A stretch of DNA of 8,311 nucleotides from an uncultured Bacteroidia bacterium (GCA_902795785.1 CADBMK010000051.1:1-8311), one strand, 5' to 3'. Counted from the stretch's first letter, positions 1-6,664 are shown. A program made the numbers and translations. Notes: generated from the sequence alone by a model not told the origin.

Positions 1-1
1 C

Positions 2-625
2 CAGCCGGAAAAATGGTCTGACAAAGCTCTGGAAATGCTCAAGAACGACGGGAGCAGAATCGTAAGGGTATGCGCATTCAACGTTCTCCGTTCACTTGCT
101 GATAAAAATGCCGAGCAGGCCATAGTAACGGCCACAAGGGATTCTTATGAAGCCATCGTGCGATACGGTATTCTCTTTGCCGCGGAATATGCCGATGCCG
201 GAACAGACGGCTGCGTTGAGAAAGCCGTGAAGAAAATTCATGACCAGAATCCTGAGCTTCTGAGAGCAGGCATGCAGGCACAGACAGCCCTGAGGGTAAT
301 CGACGGGCATCCGTACCTCAAGAAAGAAGCAAATACGCTGAAAGACAGAAGTAAGAGCGACAACGCCAGGATAATGTCAATGAGGACGTTCAGGAACAAC
401 AGGGACCCAAGGGTTGTGGAGGACCTTATCAAAATAGCGGAAGACGCTTCCGAAAGCATTGAAATAAGGAAAAACGCCTGCGAAGTCCTCGGGTGGTACA
501 ACCACTCAAAAACACGCCGGACCATAATCGATTCTTTCAGTAATTACTGTAAAAATAGCGGGATTCCAGCTCCGATTATTGAAGAAATGTCAAAAACATC
601 ATCAAGACTTCAGAATATTTTATAA
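2..625 (+). CDS. HEAT-repeat-like protein, C-terminal part (5' end outside the window)
   Basis: The reading frame is open to the left edge, so this is the last 207 residues of a longer protein. The first ATG inside the window (position 35) need not be the real start. The visible part is almost entirely alpha-helical and is built of successive helix pairs of about 30-45 residues. Each has the Arg/Ala/Leu spacing typical of HEAT or PBS-lyase-like repeats, for example RIVRVCAFNVLRSL near the start and EIRKNACEVLGWY near the end. Such repeats form a solenoid used for protein binding, and in Bacteroidota they often follow another domain, which would lie upstream here. No catalytic motif, membrane segment or signal peptide is visible in this part. 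The gene ends 33 bases before the next one, and a candidate promoter overlaps its TAA, so it is probably not co-transcribed with the downstream operon as its main unit. The fold call is by pattern only; the function is unknown. Confidence 0.6.
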   Translation, partial: QPEKWSDKALEMLKNDGSRIVRVCAFNVLRSLADKNAEQAIVTATRDSYEAIVRYGILFAAEYADAGTDGCVEKAVKKIHDQNPELLRAGMQAQTALRVIDGHPYLKKEANTLKDRSKSDNARIMSMRTFRNNRDPRVVEDLIKIAEDASESIEIRKNACEVLGWYNHSKTRRTIIDSFSNYCKNSGIPAPIIEEMSKTSSRLQNIL

Positions 626-630
626 ATTTG
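623..630 (+). promoter_or_regulatory. Candidate Bacteroidota -7 promoter element for the envelope operon
   Basis: TAAATTTG matches the Bacteroidota primary-sigma consensus TAnnTTTG exactly. It overlaps the TAA stop of the upstream gene and would start transcription near 636, leaving a leader of a little over 20 bases before the ATG at 659. No convincing TTG-type -33 element lies about 20 bp upstream, which lowers confidence. Confidence 0.45.
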
Positions 631-658
631 CGGGATTATTAACCATACACCCAAAAAC

Positions 659-2002
659 ATGACAAAAAAATTATTCGCCGCCATTTCCATCGCAGTATTG
701 GCAATTACCGGCTGTTCCGACAAGAATATGGAACGTCAGGATCCTGAAGATGCAAAGACATACTTCATCAACGCCGCTGAAAATACAATGAAGGACCTTG
801 ATGCAGCAAACTTCACCGAGGCCTTCGCATTCATCGACTCAACAATCGTCGCTCTTGATGAATCAGACGCCCCTGATTCTCTCCGTAAGGTTATGGGCAG
901 GACTCTCAAAGGCCTGATAACCGTTAAAAAAGACACAACAGTCAGGAAATACAAGGCTGTGGTTGTCCCTGATAACATCATGGATATCAGATACACTACA
1001 AACGGTTTGTTCAGTCTTTCTGCATTCAACAACCTCTACACAGTTGACGCAAAGGGCAACTGCACTGTTGCAGACAGCAAAGCTCTTTCAGTGGTTCTCA
1101 ACAATTCAAAACTCGGAAAAATCGAACTTACCATCACCAAGTCTTCAAAAGAGACTTATGTCAAGATTCATGAGCAGGTTAACGACACTACAGACTACGA
1201 CCTCTTTAAGGACGTGAAGTATGGACAGGTTGGAAGGTTTATGATTGAGGACGGCGTGATTGCTGTCAAGGTCCCTGAAAACATCAAACTTACCGCAACC
1301 CTCAACGGCAAGGAGATTGTTTCAACAACAGTAAATGCACATCTTGACGTAGATGATGCATTGATGTACAACAGCGAATACGATATGGATGTAATCCGCA
1401 AGGCAAAAGGAAGCCTTTCTTTCACCTTTGCCGCTGCTGGTTACAAGATAGGTCTGGAGCAGGCTGCCGTAGACACAAAGGACGCCAAGATTAAGATTGC
1501 CGTTTACAAGGGGAAAAAGACCCTGGTTGCAGTTGAAGGCAAGGTCAAAGGATATCAGATTAATAAAATTGACGTCACAAAGGATGTTGCAGTCATGCCT
1601 AAAAAGTATGGCTTCAACGCAGAATCTGCAAGTGTCAATGTAAACATTCACGACGAAGTCCATGCAAAGGTTAACGTCGACTGGGAAACCATCGGAAAGT
1701 TCATGTCATTCGATCCTGCCAAGAAGACCCAGGCTGAAGTTGACGCATTCCTTAATGGCATCAATGAGGAAATCGAGGCCGGTGTATACTTCGCAGACGA
1801 CACCAAGCAGGCCGATGTCATCCTCCAGGCTGTGAAGAAGGATGGATCATACTCTCTGATTCCATGCCTCCAGTTCACAAAGGACGAAAGCATATACACC
1901 CTTGAAGAGTACTTCACATCAAAGGAATTCACGGATGTGATTCTCGAGGGAATGCAGCTCATGAGCGATTTCATGGCAATAATGCCAAATTTTGGAGAGT
2001 AA
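659..2002 (+). CDS. Predicted outer-membrane lipoprotein of unrecognised family (447 aa)
   Basis: The product has a clear lipoprotein signal: Lys3-Lys4, a hydrophobic stretch at about 5-15, and lipobox ITGC with the acylated cysteine at residue 19. It should be exported and anchored by lipid, most likely to the outer membrane. After the cysteine comes a helical, acidic segment (about 30-95), then a long region of alternating polar and hydrophobic residues (about 100-370) suggesting beta-sheet, including stretches such as LSFTFAAAGYKIGL and TLVAVEGKVKGY. A helical, Met-rich C-terminus ends in MPNFGE. It is rich in Lys, Val, Asp and Ala, with only two cysteines after the lipidated one. I do not recognise the family. 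The ATG at 659 fits the signal peptide and has an A-rich leader without a Shine-Dalgarno sequence, as is usual in Bacteroidota. It is the first gene of a tight operon with a TonB-dependent-receptor-like barrel and a DUF4249-type lipoprotein, which suggests a surface or periplasmic partner role. That role is inference. Confidence 0.75.
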   Translation: MTKKLFAAISIAVLAITGCSDKNMERQDPEDAKTYFINAAENTMKDLDAANFTEAFAFIDSTIVALDESDAPDSLRKVMGRTLKGLITVKKDTTVRKYKAVVVPDNIMDIRYTTNGLFSLSAFNNLYTVDAKGNCTVADSKALSVVLNNSKLGKIELTITKSSKETYVKIHEQVNDTTDYDLFKDVKYGQVGRFMIEDGVIAVKVPENIKLTATLNGKEIVSTTVNAHLDVDDALMYNSEYDMDVIRKAKGSLSFTFAAAGYKIGLEQAAVDTKDAKIKIAVYKGKKTLVAVEGKVKGYQINKIDVTKDVAVMPKKYGFNAESASVNVNIHDEVHAKVNVDWETIGKFMSFDPAKKTQAEVDAFLNGINEEIEAGVYFADDTKQADVILQAVKKDGSYSLIPCLQFTKDESIYTLEEYFTSKEFTDVILEGMQLMSDFMAIMPNFGE

Positions 2003-2005
2003 TTG
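1994..2005 (+). promoter_or_regulatory. Shine-Dalgarno-like GGAGAG and TTG start at an abutting stop/start junction
   Basis: GGAGAG (1994-1999) is followed by the TAA of the lipoprotein gene (2000-2002) and immediately by TTG (2003-2005), all in one frame. No upstream in-frame start is possible for the receptor gene. The next in-frame ATG (2054) would remove most of the hydrophobic part of its signal peptide. TTG is therefore the best start, probably used by terminating ribosomes re-initiating (translational coupling). The 3-base spacing of the Shine-Dalgarno-like site is short. Confidence 0.55.
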
Positions 2006-4024
2006 AGGAATAAATTAAGTATATACATTCGGTTTGTTTCGATTGTCCTGACAATGTTTATCTGTCAGGAAATGTCGGGGCAAACCGATTCTTTATTTAC
2101 GGAGCTTGACAGTTCCACTGTCTGGACAAGGAAAAACCAGGGATTAATGAAGCCTAAATCAGGCGGAATACTGAGCCTGGACATGAAGCAGATGGACCTG
2201 CTTCCAAAAATCCTCGGGACGGCGGATCCGGTCCACTACGCAAGCCTTCTTCCGGGAGTACAGACAGCCTCGGAGATGGACGGTTCCGTACACATCCTCG
2301 GCAGTGAGAACGCCCACAATTTCATAGCTCTAGGCAGTGTCCCGATATATGGTTCAAACCATCTGCTCGGGCTGTTCTCGGTCTTCAATTCCGACCATTT
2401 TGAATCAATGGACTTCAACAGGAACGCCCAAGGCGTATCCCGGCTTGGAGGAGAATTGAGAATGGAACTGAAGAAAAAGATTCCGGAGAAAGTGGCGATT
2501 TCAACCTCGCTCGGCCCCGTTGCCGCACAGGCCACTGCTGCCCTGCCGCTGAACAGGAAAACCGCCGTATTCGTTTCCGGCAGACGGTCGTTCCTGAACC
2601 AGGTGTACCACAATCTCCTGACCGTTGACAACACAACGCTTGAATACGGATTCACAGACCTGAACGCCACCGTACTCTTCAAGCCCGGGAAAAACGACAT
2701 TATCATTGTAAACGGGTATTACGGTAACGACGACGCATCCACGGAATCGAAAAAGGATGCGGTAGACACCTGGACCGCGTGGGGAAACAAGGCGGCTTCC
2801 GTAGATTGGATAAAGCAGTTGGGGGACGTAACAATAAATCAGACGGCATACATAACCAGCTATTCGTTCGACGGCAAGATGAATCTCGGAACAAGTTCCC
2901 TGAGAGTACCGTCTTCAATACAGTCCTGCGCATATAAGGTTTCCGCCACGGCAGGCGGATTCAGGATTCAGGATGAAATCATACGTCACAAAGCCAATCC
3001 CCAGACGCCCCAGACAACCGGCACGTTCCTGATAAACAACGACCCTGAACATCAGAAAGGAGTTGAAAACACATTCTACGCCTCGTATGGGTTCAGGCTT
3101 CACAGGGATTGGAAGGCTGAACTGGGGCTGGGTGTTCCGGCTTTATTCGCTGAAGGCAGAAACTACATCTTTGCAGATCCGTCAGCAAGCGTCACTTACC
3201 AGATGTACGAGCGGGGAAAGATCACATTGGATGCCGGATTGCGCCATCAGATGCTGTTCCAGACAGGATTCACCGACATGGGTCTTCCGACAGAATTCTG
3301 GTTCCTGGCCGGGAAGCACGCCGACCCACAGTCGTCAGCATACATCAATGCCGAATACTCCAGAAACCTCGGCCACGGAGAATGGGAAGTCAGGGTATGC
3401 ACCTACTACAGGCACCTGACCGGACAGATCGAATATAAAGGAACGCCTTTCGACCTGATCAGCACCACATACAGCCTTGACGACGTCCTTCTCAAAGGCA
3501 ATGGCGACAATTTCGGTGCAAACATAATACTGACAAGGAACGTAGGCCCCGTGACAGGCTGGATATGCTATTCGTTCGGCAAAGCCCTCAGAAAGTTTCC
3601 GGAGCTGTCCCAGACAAGGCGATATCCTGCAAACCACGAGAGGGTTCACGAATTTGACGGAGTAGCCACATGGAAGAAGGGCGACTGGGATTTCGGAGGC
3701 ACCCTGGTTTTGGCATCCGGCAGACCGTTCACCCCGGCAGACTATATCTACCTGTATTCAAAACAGATTCTCGTAGATTACGGAGAGCATAACTCCGACC
3801 GTCTTCCAATATACGCAAGACTCGACCTTAGCGCCAACTGGAATTGCTTTAAGACCAGATTCGGAGAAGGTGGAGTCAACTTCTCCCTGTATAACGCCCT
3901 GGGTTGCCCTAACATCTACTCCTACACTATCCACTTCAGCGAAAGGAGCGATTCATTTTCATACATGGGCAGGAAATCATTCATGAGATTCCTGCCGTCA
4001 ATCAGCGTATATTTCAAGATATGA
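2003..4024 (+). CDS. TonB-dependent-receptor-like outer membrane protein without N-terminal CarboxypepD-like domain (673 aa)
   Basis: This looks like an outer-membrane beta-barrel with an internal plug. Residues 1-27 form a Sec signal peptide (RNK, then a hydrophobic run, with cleavage probable after SGQ). Residues about 60-155 resemble the plug of Bacteroidota receptors: LLPGVQ (82-87), the IALGSVPIYGSNHLLGLFSVFN block (108-129) and a following SRLGGELRMELK. The rest is a predicted barrel, with the late-barrel features YSFGKALRKFP, ASGRPFTPADY, YGEHNSDRLPIYARLDLS and an aromatic C-terminal strand ending VYFKI. Known relatives usually carry a carboxypeptidase-regulatory-like domain before the plug. 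Here mature protein and plug are separated by only about 30 residues, and DSSTVWTR is at best a weak TonB box. The usual RGG of the plug reads LGS. The gene follows a lipoprotein gene with no gap and overlaps the DUF4249-type gene by ATGA. Substrate import is the family expectation; real TonB-dependent transport is uncertain here, and the substrate is unknown. Confidence 0.8.
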   Translation: MRNKLSIYIRFVSIVLTMFICQEMSGQTDSLFTELDSSTVWTRKNQGLMKPKSGGILSLDMKQMDLLPKILGTADPVHYASLLPGVQTASEMDGSVHILGSENAHNFIALGSVPIYGSNHLLGLFSVFNSDHFESMDFNRNAQGVSRLGGELRMELKKKIPEKVAISTSLGPVAAQATAALPLNRKTAVFVSGRRSFLNQVYHNLLTVDNTTLEYGFTDLNATVLFKPGKNDIIIVNGYYGNDDASTESKKDAVDTWTAWGNKAASVDWIKQLGDVTINQTAYITSYSFDGKMNLGTSSLRVPSSIQSCAYKVSATAGGFRIQDEIIRHKANPQTPQTTGTFLINNDPEHQKGVENTFYASYGFRLHRDWKAELGLGVPALFAEGRNYIFADPSASVTYQMYERGKITLDAGLRHQMLFQTGFTDMGLPTEFWFLAGKHADPQSSAYINAEYSRNLGHGEWEVRVCTYYRHLTGQIEYKGTPFDLISTTYSLDDVLLKGNGDNFGANIILTRNVGPVTGWICYSFGKALRKFPELSQTRRYPANHERVHEFDGVATWKKGDWDFGGTLVLASGRPFTPADYIYLYSKQILVDYGEHNSDRLPIYARLDLSANWNCFKTRFGEGGVNFSLYNALGCPNIYSYTIHFSERSDSFSYMGRKSFMRFLPSISVYFKI

Positions 4025-4857
4025 GGAAACTGATGTTCATACTTATGCTGATTCTCTCGCTTTCAGGCTGTGACAAGGATTTCAGCAACGATGAAATAAA
4101 ACTGGTCGTGGACGGATACATCGACGACGGAGGTAATCCTGTCATATTCGTGACCACTACCCTGCCGGTAAGGGACGGCGCCACCGGAATGAAGGACATC
4201 AAGGACCACCTTGCCATCTTCGGCAAAATCACCATAACGGTTGACGGAGTGACAAGGGTAATGACAGCCACCCCGAAAAGCACCCTGCTTCCTCCGTACG
4301 AATACACCCACTACAGCCTGACAGGTGAGGCCGGCAAGTCATACACCATCGACGTCACGTATTACGACCTCCACGCAACCGCCACAACGACGATACCACA
4401 GAAAACGGAGCTGGATGAAATCTGGACCGAACAGATTACAGATTCCCTGTACACCATCAAGGCCAGATTCACAGACAGGGAAGGCAAAGGGGACCATTAC
4501 AAATTCTTCTCGTACTGTGAAGGAGAGACCTATACCAACTACGGTTCGTGCATGCTGGGTCTGATTGACGATGCGGATCTCAATGACAGCGTGGTAGAAG
4601 CCACCGTTTACAGGCCAGTTACCATGGACACAAGGTCTTACAGCCCATATTTCAAAAAAGGGGAAACGGTTTACATAAAGTTCTGCACCCTGGACGAGGA
4701 CAGCTACGAATTCTGGAAGGATTTCGAGACTCAGCGTCTCGGATCCAGGATCGCCCTGTTTCCTAGTTCCAATAATATTCATCACAATGTAGAAGGCGGT
4801 CTGGGTCTCTGGGCCGGCTATGGAGCATCATTTTATACCGTACACATACCTGAGTAA
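4021..4857 (+). CDS. DUF4249-type lipoprotein, partner of the TonB-dependent-receptor-like protein (278 aa)
   Basis: The N-terminus has Arg-Lys, a hydrophobic run, and the lipobox LSGC with lipidation expected at Cys17, so this should be an exported, lipid-anchored protein. The mature part begins with the beta-rich block typical of DUF4249 proteins: LVVDGYIDDGGNPVIFVTTTLP, then a segment with KITITVDGV, the Tyr-rich GEAGKSYTIDVTYYD block, and ATTTIP before TELDEIW. In Bacteroidota, DUF4249 genes are commonly found directly after genes of the same receptor class as the upstream neighbour, and that is the arrangement here. The ATG overlaps the receptor's TGA by four bases (ATGA) with no separate ribosome binding site, so translation is probably coupled and the amounts matched. 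The length is on the short side for the family by my recollection, but no frameshift is visible. The molecular role of DUF4249 is not established; a surface or periplasmic accessory to the receptor is inference. Confidence 0.8.
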   Translation: MRKLMFILMLILSLSGCDKDFSNDEIKLVVDGYIDDGGNPVIFVTTTLPVRDGATGMKDIKDHLAIFGKITITVDGVTRVMTATPKSTLLPPYEYTHYSLTGEAGKSYTIDVTYYDLHATATTTIPQKTELDEIWTEQITDSLYTIKARFTDREGKGDHYKFFSYCEGETYTNYGSCMLGLIDDADLNDSVVEATVYRPVTMDTRSYSPYFKKGETVYIKFCTLDEDSYEFWKDFETQRLGSRIALFPSSNNIHHNVEGGLGLWAGYGASFYTVHIPE

Positions 4858-4861
4858 GGCC

Positions 4862-4888
4862 CCACATTTCCGCGGTGGAAAATTGTGG
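4862..4888 (+). repeat. Bulged inverted repeat overlapping the first two MraZ boxes
   Basis: CCACA-TTTCC (4862-4871) can pair with GGAAA (4877-4881) and TGTGG (4884-4888), giving ten base pairs with a 2-base bulge and a 5-base loop. It begins five bases after the DUF4249-type stop. It could be a weak terminator of the envelope operon, but no T-run follows. It could also be extended symmetry of the operator. The pairing is seen; the role is open. Confidence 0.4.
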
Positions 4889-4910
4889 AAAATAGTGGAA
4901 GCGAATGGAA
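4875..4910 (+). promoter_or_regulatory. Putative MraZ operator: four TGGAA direct repeats at 10-bp period
   Basis: TGGAA occurs at 4876, 4886, 4896 and 4906, exactly one helical turn apart. The first three are preceded by G (GTGGAA) and the fourth by A. Three of the four continue as TGGAAAAT. In Escherichia coli MraZ binds direct TGGGN repeats separated by five bases just upstream of its own gene, and mollicute MraZ also binds a repeat array there. The period, the copy number and the position 51 bases before the mraZ start all fit an autoregulatory operator. The repeats end 9 bases before the -7 element, so they cover the -33 region, and bound MraZ should block RNA polymerase. Confidence 0.8.
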
Positions 4911-4919
4911 AATTATTTA

Positions 4920-4927
4920 TATCTTTG
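4920..4927 (+). promoter_or_regulatory. Bacteroidota -7 promoter element of the dcw cluster
   Basis: TATCTTTG is an exact match to TAnnTTTG. Transcription would start near 4933, leaving a leader of about 28 bases before the mraZ ATG. No clear TTG lies at the usual distance upstream, where the MraZ repeats sit instead. This is the likely main promoter for mraZ-rsmH-ftsL-ftsI. Confidence 0.7.
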
Positions 4928-4961
4928 TCGTATAGCGTGAAAGATATAAGTAAAACCAGGT

Positions 4962-5411
4962 ATGACCACATTCATCGGCGAATACACAGCAAAGGTTGAC
5001 GACAAGGGAAGAGTTGTATTTCCTGCGCCGTTCAAGTCCCTTATGCCCGCTGACGGTGACATGAGATTCGTCATCCGGAAAGATATTTTCGGAGACTGTC
5101 TGGAGATGTACACCTATGCGGAGTGGGAACGCCAGAGCGAAGAGGTCAAAGCCAAACTCAATTTCTTCAACAAGGAGCACGCTATGTTCTGGAGGGAATA
5201 TATGCGCAACCGTGCACTGGTGGAACCGGATGCAAAACTCGGTCGCATATCTATCCCCGGAAAACTTCTCAATACAATTGGTGTAACCAAAGAAGTAGTG
5301 TTCTCAGGCAACGATTTCAAGATCGAAGTGTGGGCCAAGGAGAAATTCGAGGCTTCAGCACTGTCGGACGAAGAGTACGTAAAAATTGCCGGGAAACTCT
5401 CTGAAAAATAA
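4962..5411 (+). CDS. mraZ: Transcriptional regulator MraZ (149 aa)
   Basis: MraZ is a DNA-binding protein of the SpoVT/AbrB-like fold that forms ring-shaped oligomers and represses the dcw cluster from direct repeats in its own promoter. The two half-domains are both visible. The first has DDKGR at 13-17 followed by VVFP, and the second has the matching DAKLGRISIP at 90-99; these are the conserved DxxxR-type loops thought to contact DNA. The length of about 150 residues is normal, and the ATG at 4962 starts with the usual MTTFIGEY. It has no good Shine-Dalgarno sequence but an A-rich leader. It is first in the division cluster, 15 bases before rsmH. The four-repeat operator and promoter directly upstream indicate autoregulation. 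In other bacteria MraZ activity is countered by RsmH, the next gene. Identification is secure; repression in this organism is inferred. Confidence 0.97.
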   Translation: MTTFIGEYTAKVDDKGRVVFPAPFKSLMPADGDMRFVIRKDIFGDCLEMYTYAEWERQSEEVKAKLNFFNKEHAMFWREYMRNRALVEPDAKLGRISIPGKLLNTIGVTKEVVFSGNDFKIEVWAKEKFEASALSDEEYVKIAGKLSEK

Positions 5412-5426
5412 AGAGGGGGACGGGTA

Positions 5427-6347
5427 ATGTCAGAATATCACACACCAGTGCTATTGAACGAGAGCGTTTCTGCTCTTGTAACCAATCTATCGGGAACATA
5501 CGCTGATGCCACTTTCGGAGGAGGTGGCCATACTGCCGGGATTCTTTCACGCTTAAACCCCGACGGTAGGGTCATCGCCTTCGACCGTGACACAGACGCA
5601 TTGAAAAACAAGCCGGACGACGACCGTCTTGTTTTGATACACAACAACTTCCGCTTCATTCAGAATTATGTCCTTGCAGAAGGCTACAAGGAAGGCATCG
5701 ACGGCGTTCTCGCCGACCTCGGAGTGTCATCGCACCAGTTTGACACCGCAGACCGCGGATTCTCTTTCCGATACGACGCTCCCCTGGACATGAGGATGAA
5801 CACCGCAGCAGGTGAAACCGCCGCAGACCTTGTAAACAACAGGAGCCTCGAGGAAATTGAAAAGATTCTCAGAATCTACGGAGAGGTGGACAATTCCAGG
5901 AAAGTGGCCCAGCTGATCGTGGCGGCCCGCGCAAAGGCGCCGATCCTGACCACTGGACAGCTGGACGAGGCTATCGCCCCGGCAATGCCGAAATTTCAGG
6001 AGCACAAGACGCTTGCAAGGGTCTACCAGGCATTCCGAATCGAGGTAAACCAGGAAATGAGGTCCCTCGAGAAATTCCTCGAAGGAGCCACGGCATCTCT
6101 CAAGCCTGGCGGAAGACTTGTCGTCATAACCTATCACTCACTCGAAGACAGGATGGTCAAGAACTTCATCAAGGCAGGAAATGTTGAGGGTGAGGTGAAA
6201 AAAGACGTATTCGGCAACATCCTGGCTCCGCTTCAGGCAGTGAACAGGAAACCTATCCTGCCTTCGGAGGAAGAGATTGCATCCAACACCAGGGCAAGAA
6301 GCGCAAAACTCAGGATTGCCGAAAAGATTTCAAAGGAGGGCAGGTAA
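5427..6347 (+). CDS. rsmH: 16S rRNA (cytosine(1402)-N(4))-methyltransferase RsmH (MraW)
   Basis: RsmH transfers a methyl group from S-adenosylmethionine to N4 of C1402 in the P-site region of 16S rRNA, acting on the small subunit in the cytoplasm. Signature motifs are all present and in order: HTPVLL (5-10), SAM-binding DATFGGGGHT (27-36), FDRD (52-55), DLGVSSHQFD (97-106), RGFSF (110-114), PLDMRM (119-124), FRIEVN (203-208), YHSLEDR (236-242) and NTRARSAKLR (287-296). At 306 residues it is full length. The ATG at 5427 is preceded by GAGGGGG (5413-5419) at good spacing and gives the standard N-terminus. It lies between mraZ and ftsL, the conserved dcw order. Its TAA shares one base with the ftsL ATG (TAATG), pointing to coupled translation. 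In E. coli excess RsmH also relieves MraZ regulation. Confidence 0.98.
   Translation: MSEYHTPVLLNESVSALVTNLSGTYADATFGGGGHTAGILSRLNPDGRVIAFDRDTDALKNKPDDDRLVLIHNNFRFIQNYVLAEGYKEGIDGVLADLGVSSHQFDTADRGFSFRYDAPLDMRMNTAAGETAADLVNNRSLEEIEKILRIYGEVDNSRKVAQLIVAARAKAPILTTGQLDEAIAPAMPKFQEHKTLARVYQAFRIEVNQEMRSLEKFLEGATASLKPGGRLVVITYHSLEDRMVKNFIKAGNVEGEVKKDVFGNILAPLQAVNRKPILPSEEEIASNTRARSAKLRIAEKISKEGR
6332..6339 (+). promoter_or_regulatory. Strong Shine-Dalgarno site for ftsL
   Basis: AAAGGAGG lies inside the 3' end of rsmH, seven bases before the ftsL ATG. It is close to the full anti-Shine-Dalgarno complement and fixes the start at 6347. Such strong sites are uncommon in Bacteroidota, whose genes mostly rely on A-rich leaders. 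Confidence 0.7.
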
Positions 6348-6661
6348 TGGAGAAAAGGACAATCTTCGTTTCAATCCTCCGCGGAGACTTCATGACGATC
6401 ATTCCGTTCTCGAAGTACTTCATCCACATCATCTGGGCCTTTGTCCTGGCCTTTCTGGTGATTTTCATCAGTATGAGGATAGAGACAACCCTGGCCAAGG
6501 AGGAAGAGGGAAAGAAAAGACTTCAGGACATGGAGATCTATCATGCGCAGAAGACTGTCGAACTCGTCAGTCTTGGCAGAATGACAACAGTTCAGAAAAT
6601 GCTGGAGGAGAAGGGGTCAAAGGTTACGATCCCGGAGAAGCCGGCGATAAAGATAAAGTAA
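6347..6661 (+). CDS. ftsL: Cell division protein FtsL, Bacteroidota type (104 aa)
   Basis: FtsL is a small single-pass membrane protein that works with FtsB and FtsQ to recruit and activate the septal synthase FtsW-FtsI. The protein shows a short, basic cytoplasmic N-terminus, one membrane segment at about 24-43 (FIHIIWAFVLAFLVIFISM), then a charged, probably coiled-coil stretch (about 44-92) and a short Lys/Pro tail. Sequence conservation of FtsL is low between phyla, so the call rests on topology, size and the position between rsmH and ftsI, where ftsL lies in most dcw clusters. The FVSILRGDFMTIIPFSKY stretch before the membrane segment looks like the conserved N-terminal part of the Bacteroidota form. 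The start shares an A with the rsmH stop and has a strong Shine-Dalgarno site. The ftsI start follows after 3 bases in the same frame. Confidence 0.85.
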   Translation: MEKRTIFVSILRGDFMTIIPFSKYFIHIIWAFVLAFLVIFISMRIETTLAKEEEGKKRLQDMEIYHAQKTVELVSLGRMTTVQKMLEEKGSKVTIPEKPAIKIK

Positions 6662-6664
6662 GGG

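Noticed and set aside
2003..2080. Receptor as lipoprotein through Cys21
   Set aside because: The residues before the cysteine (MFIC) do not fit a lipobox, and a better signal peptidase I site (SGQ) follows.
3063..3419. A 118-codon + strand frame inside the receptor gene
   Set aside because: It is out of frame with a clearly coding barrel gene and its translation is rich in Ser, Thr, Arg and Trp without fold pattern.
2054..4024. ATG at 2054 as start of the receptor gene
   Set aside because: It would leave only a few hydrophobic residues before the mature part and no basic N-terminus, so the signal peptide would be lost; the TTG at 2003 gives a complete one.
4339..4785. A 148-codon - strand open frame opposite the DUF4249-type gene
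   Set aside because: The + strand frame has a lipobox, family pattern and operon overlap; the antisense frame shows no recognisable protein features.
4862..4900. Standard intrinsic terminator for the envelope operon
   Set aside because: The stem is bulged and no run of T follows the right arm; kept only as a hairpin of open function.
4875..4910. CRISPR-like or simple repeat
   Set aside because: The units are only 10 bp with no spacers of CRISPR size, and the place and period fit an operator instead.
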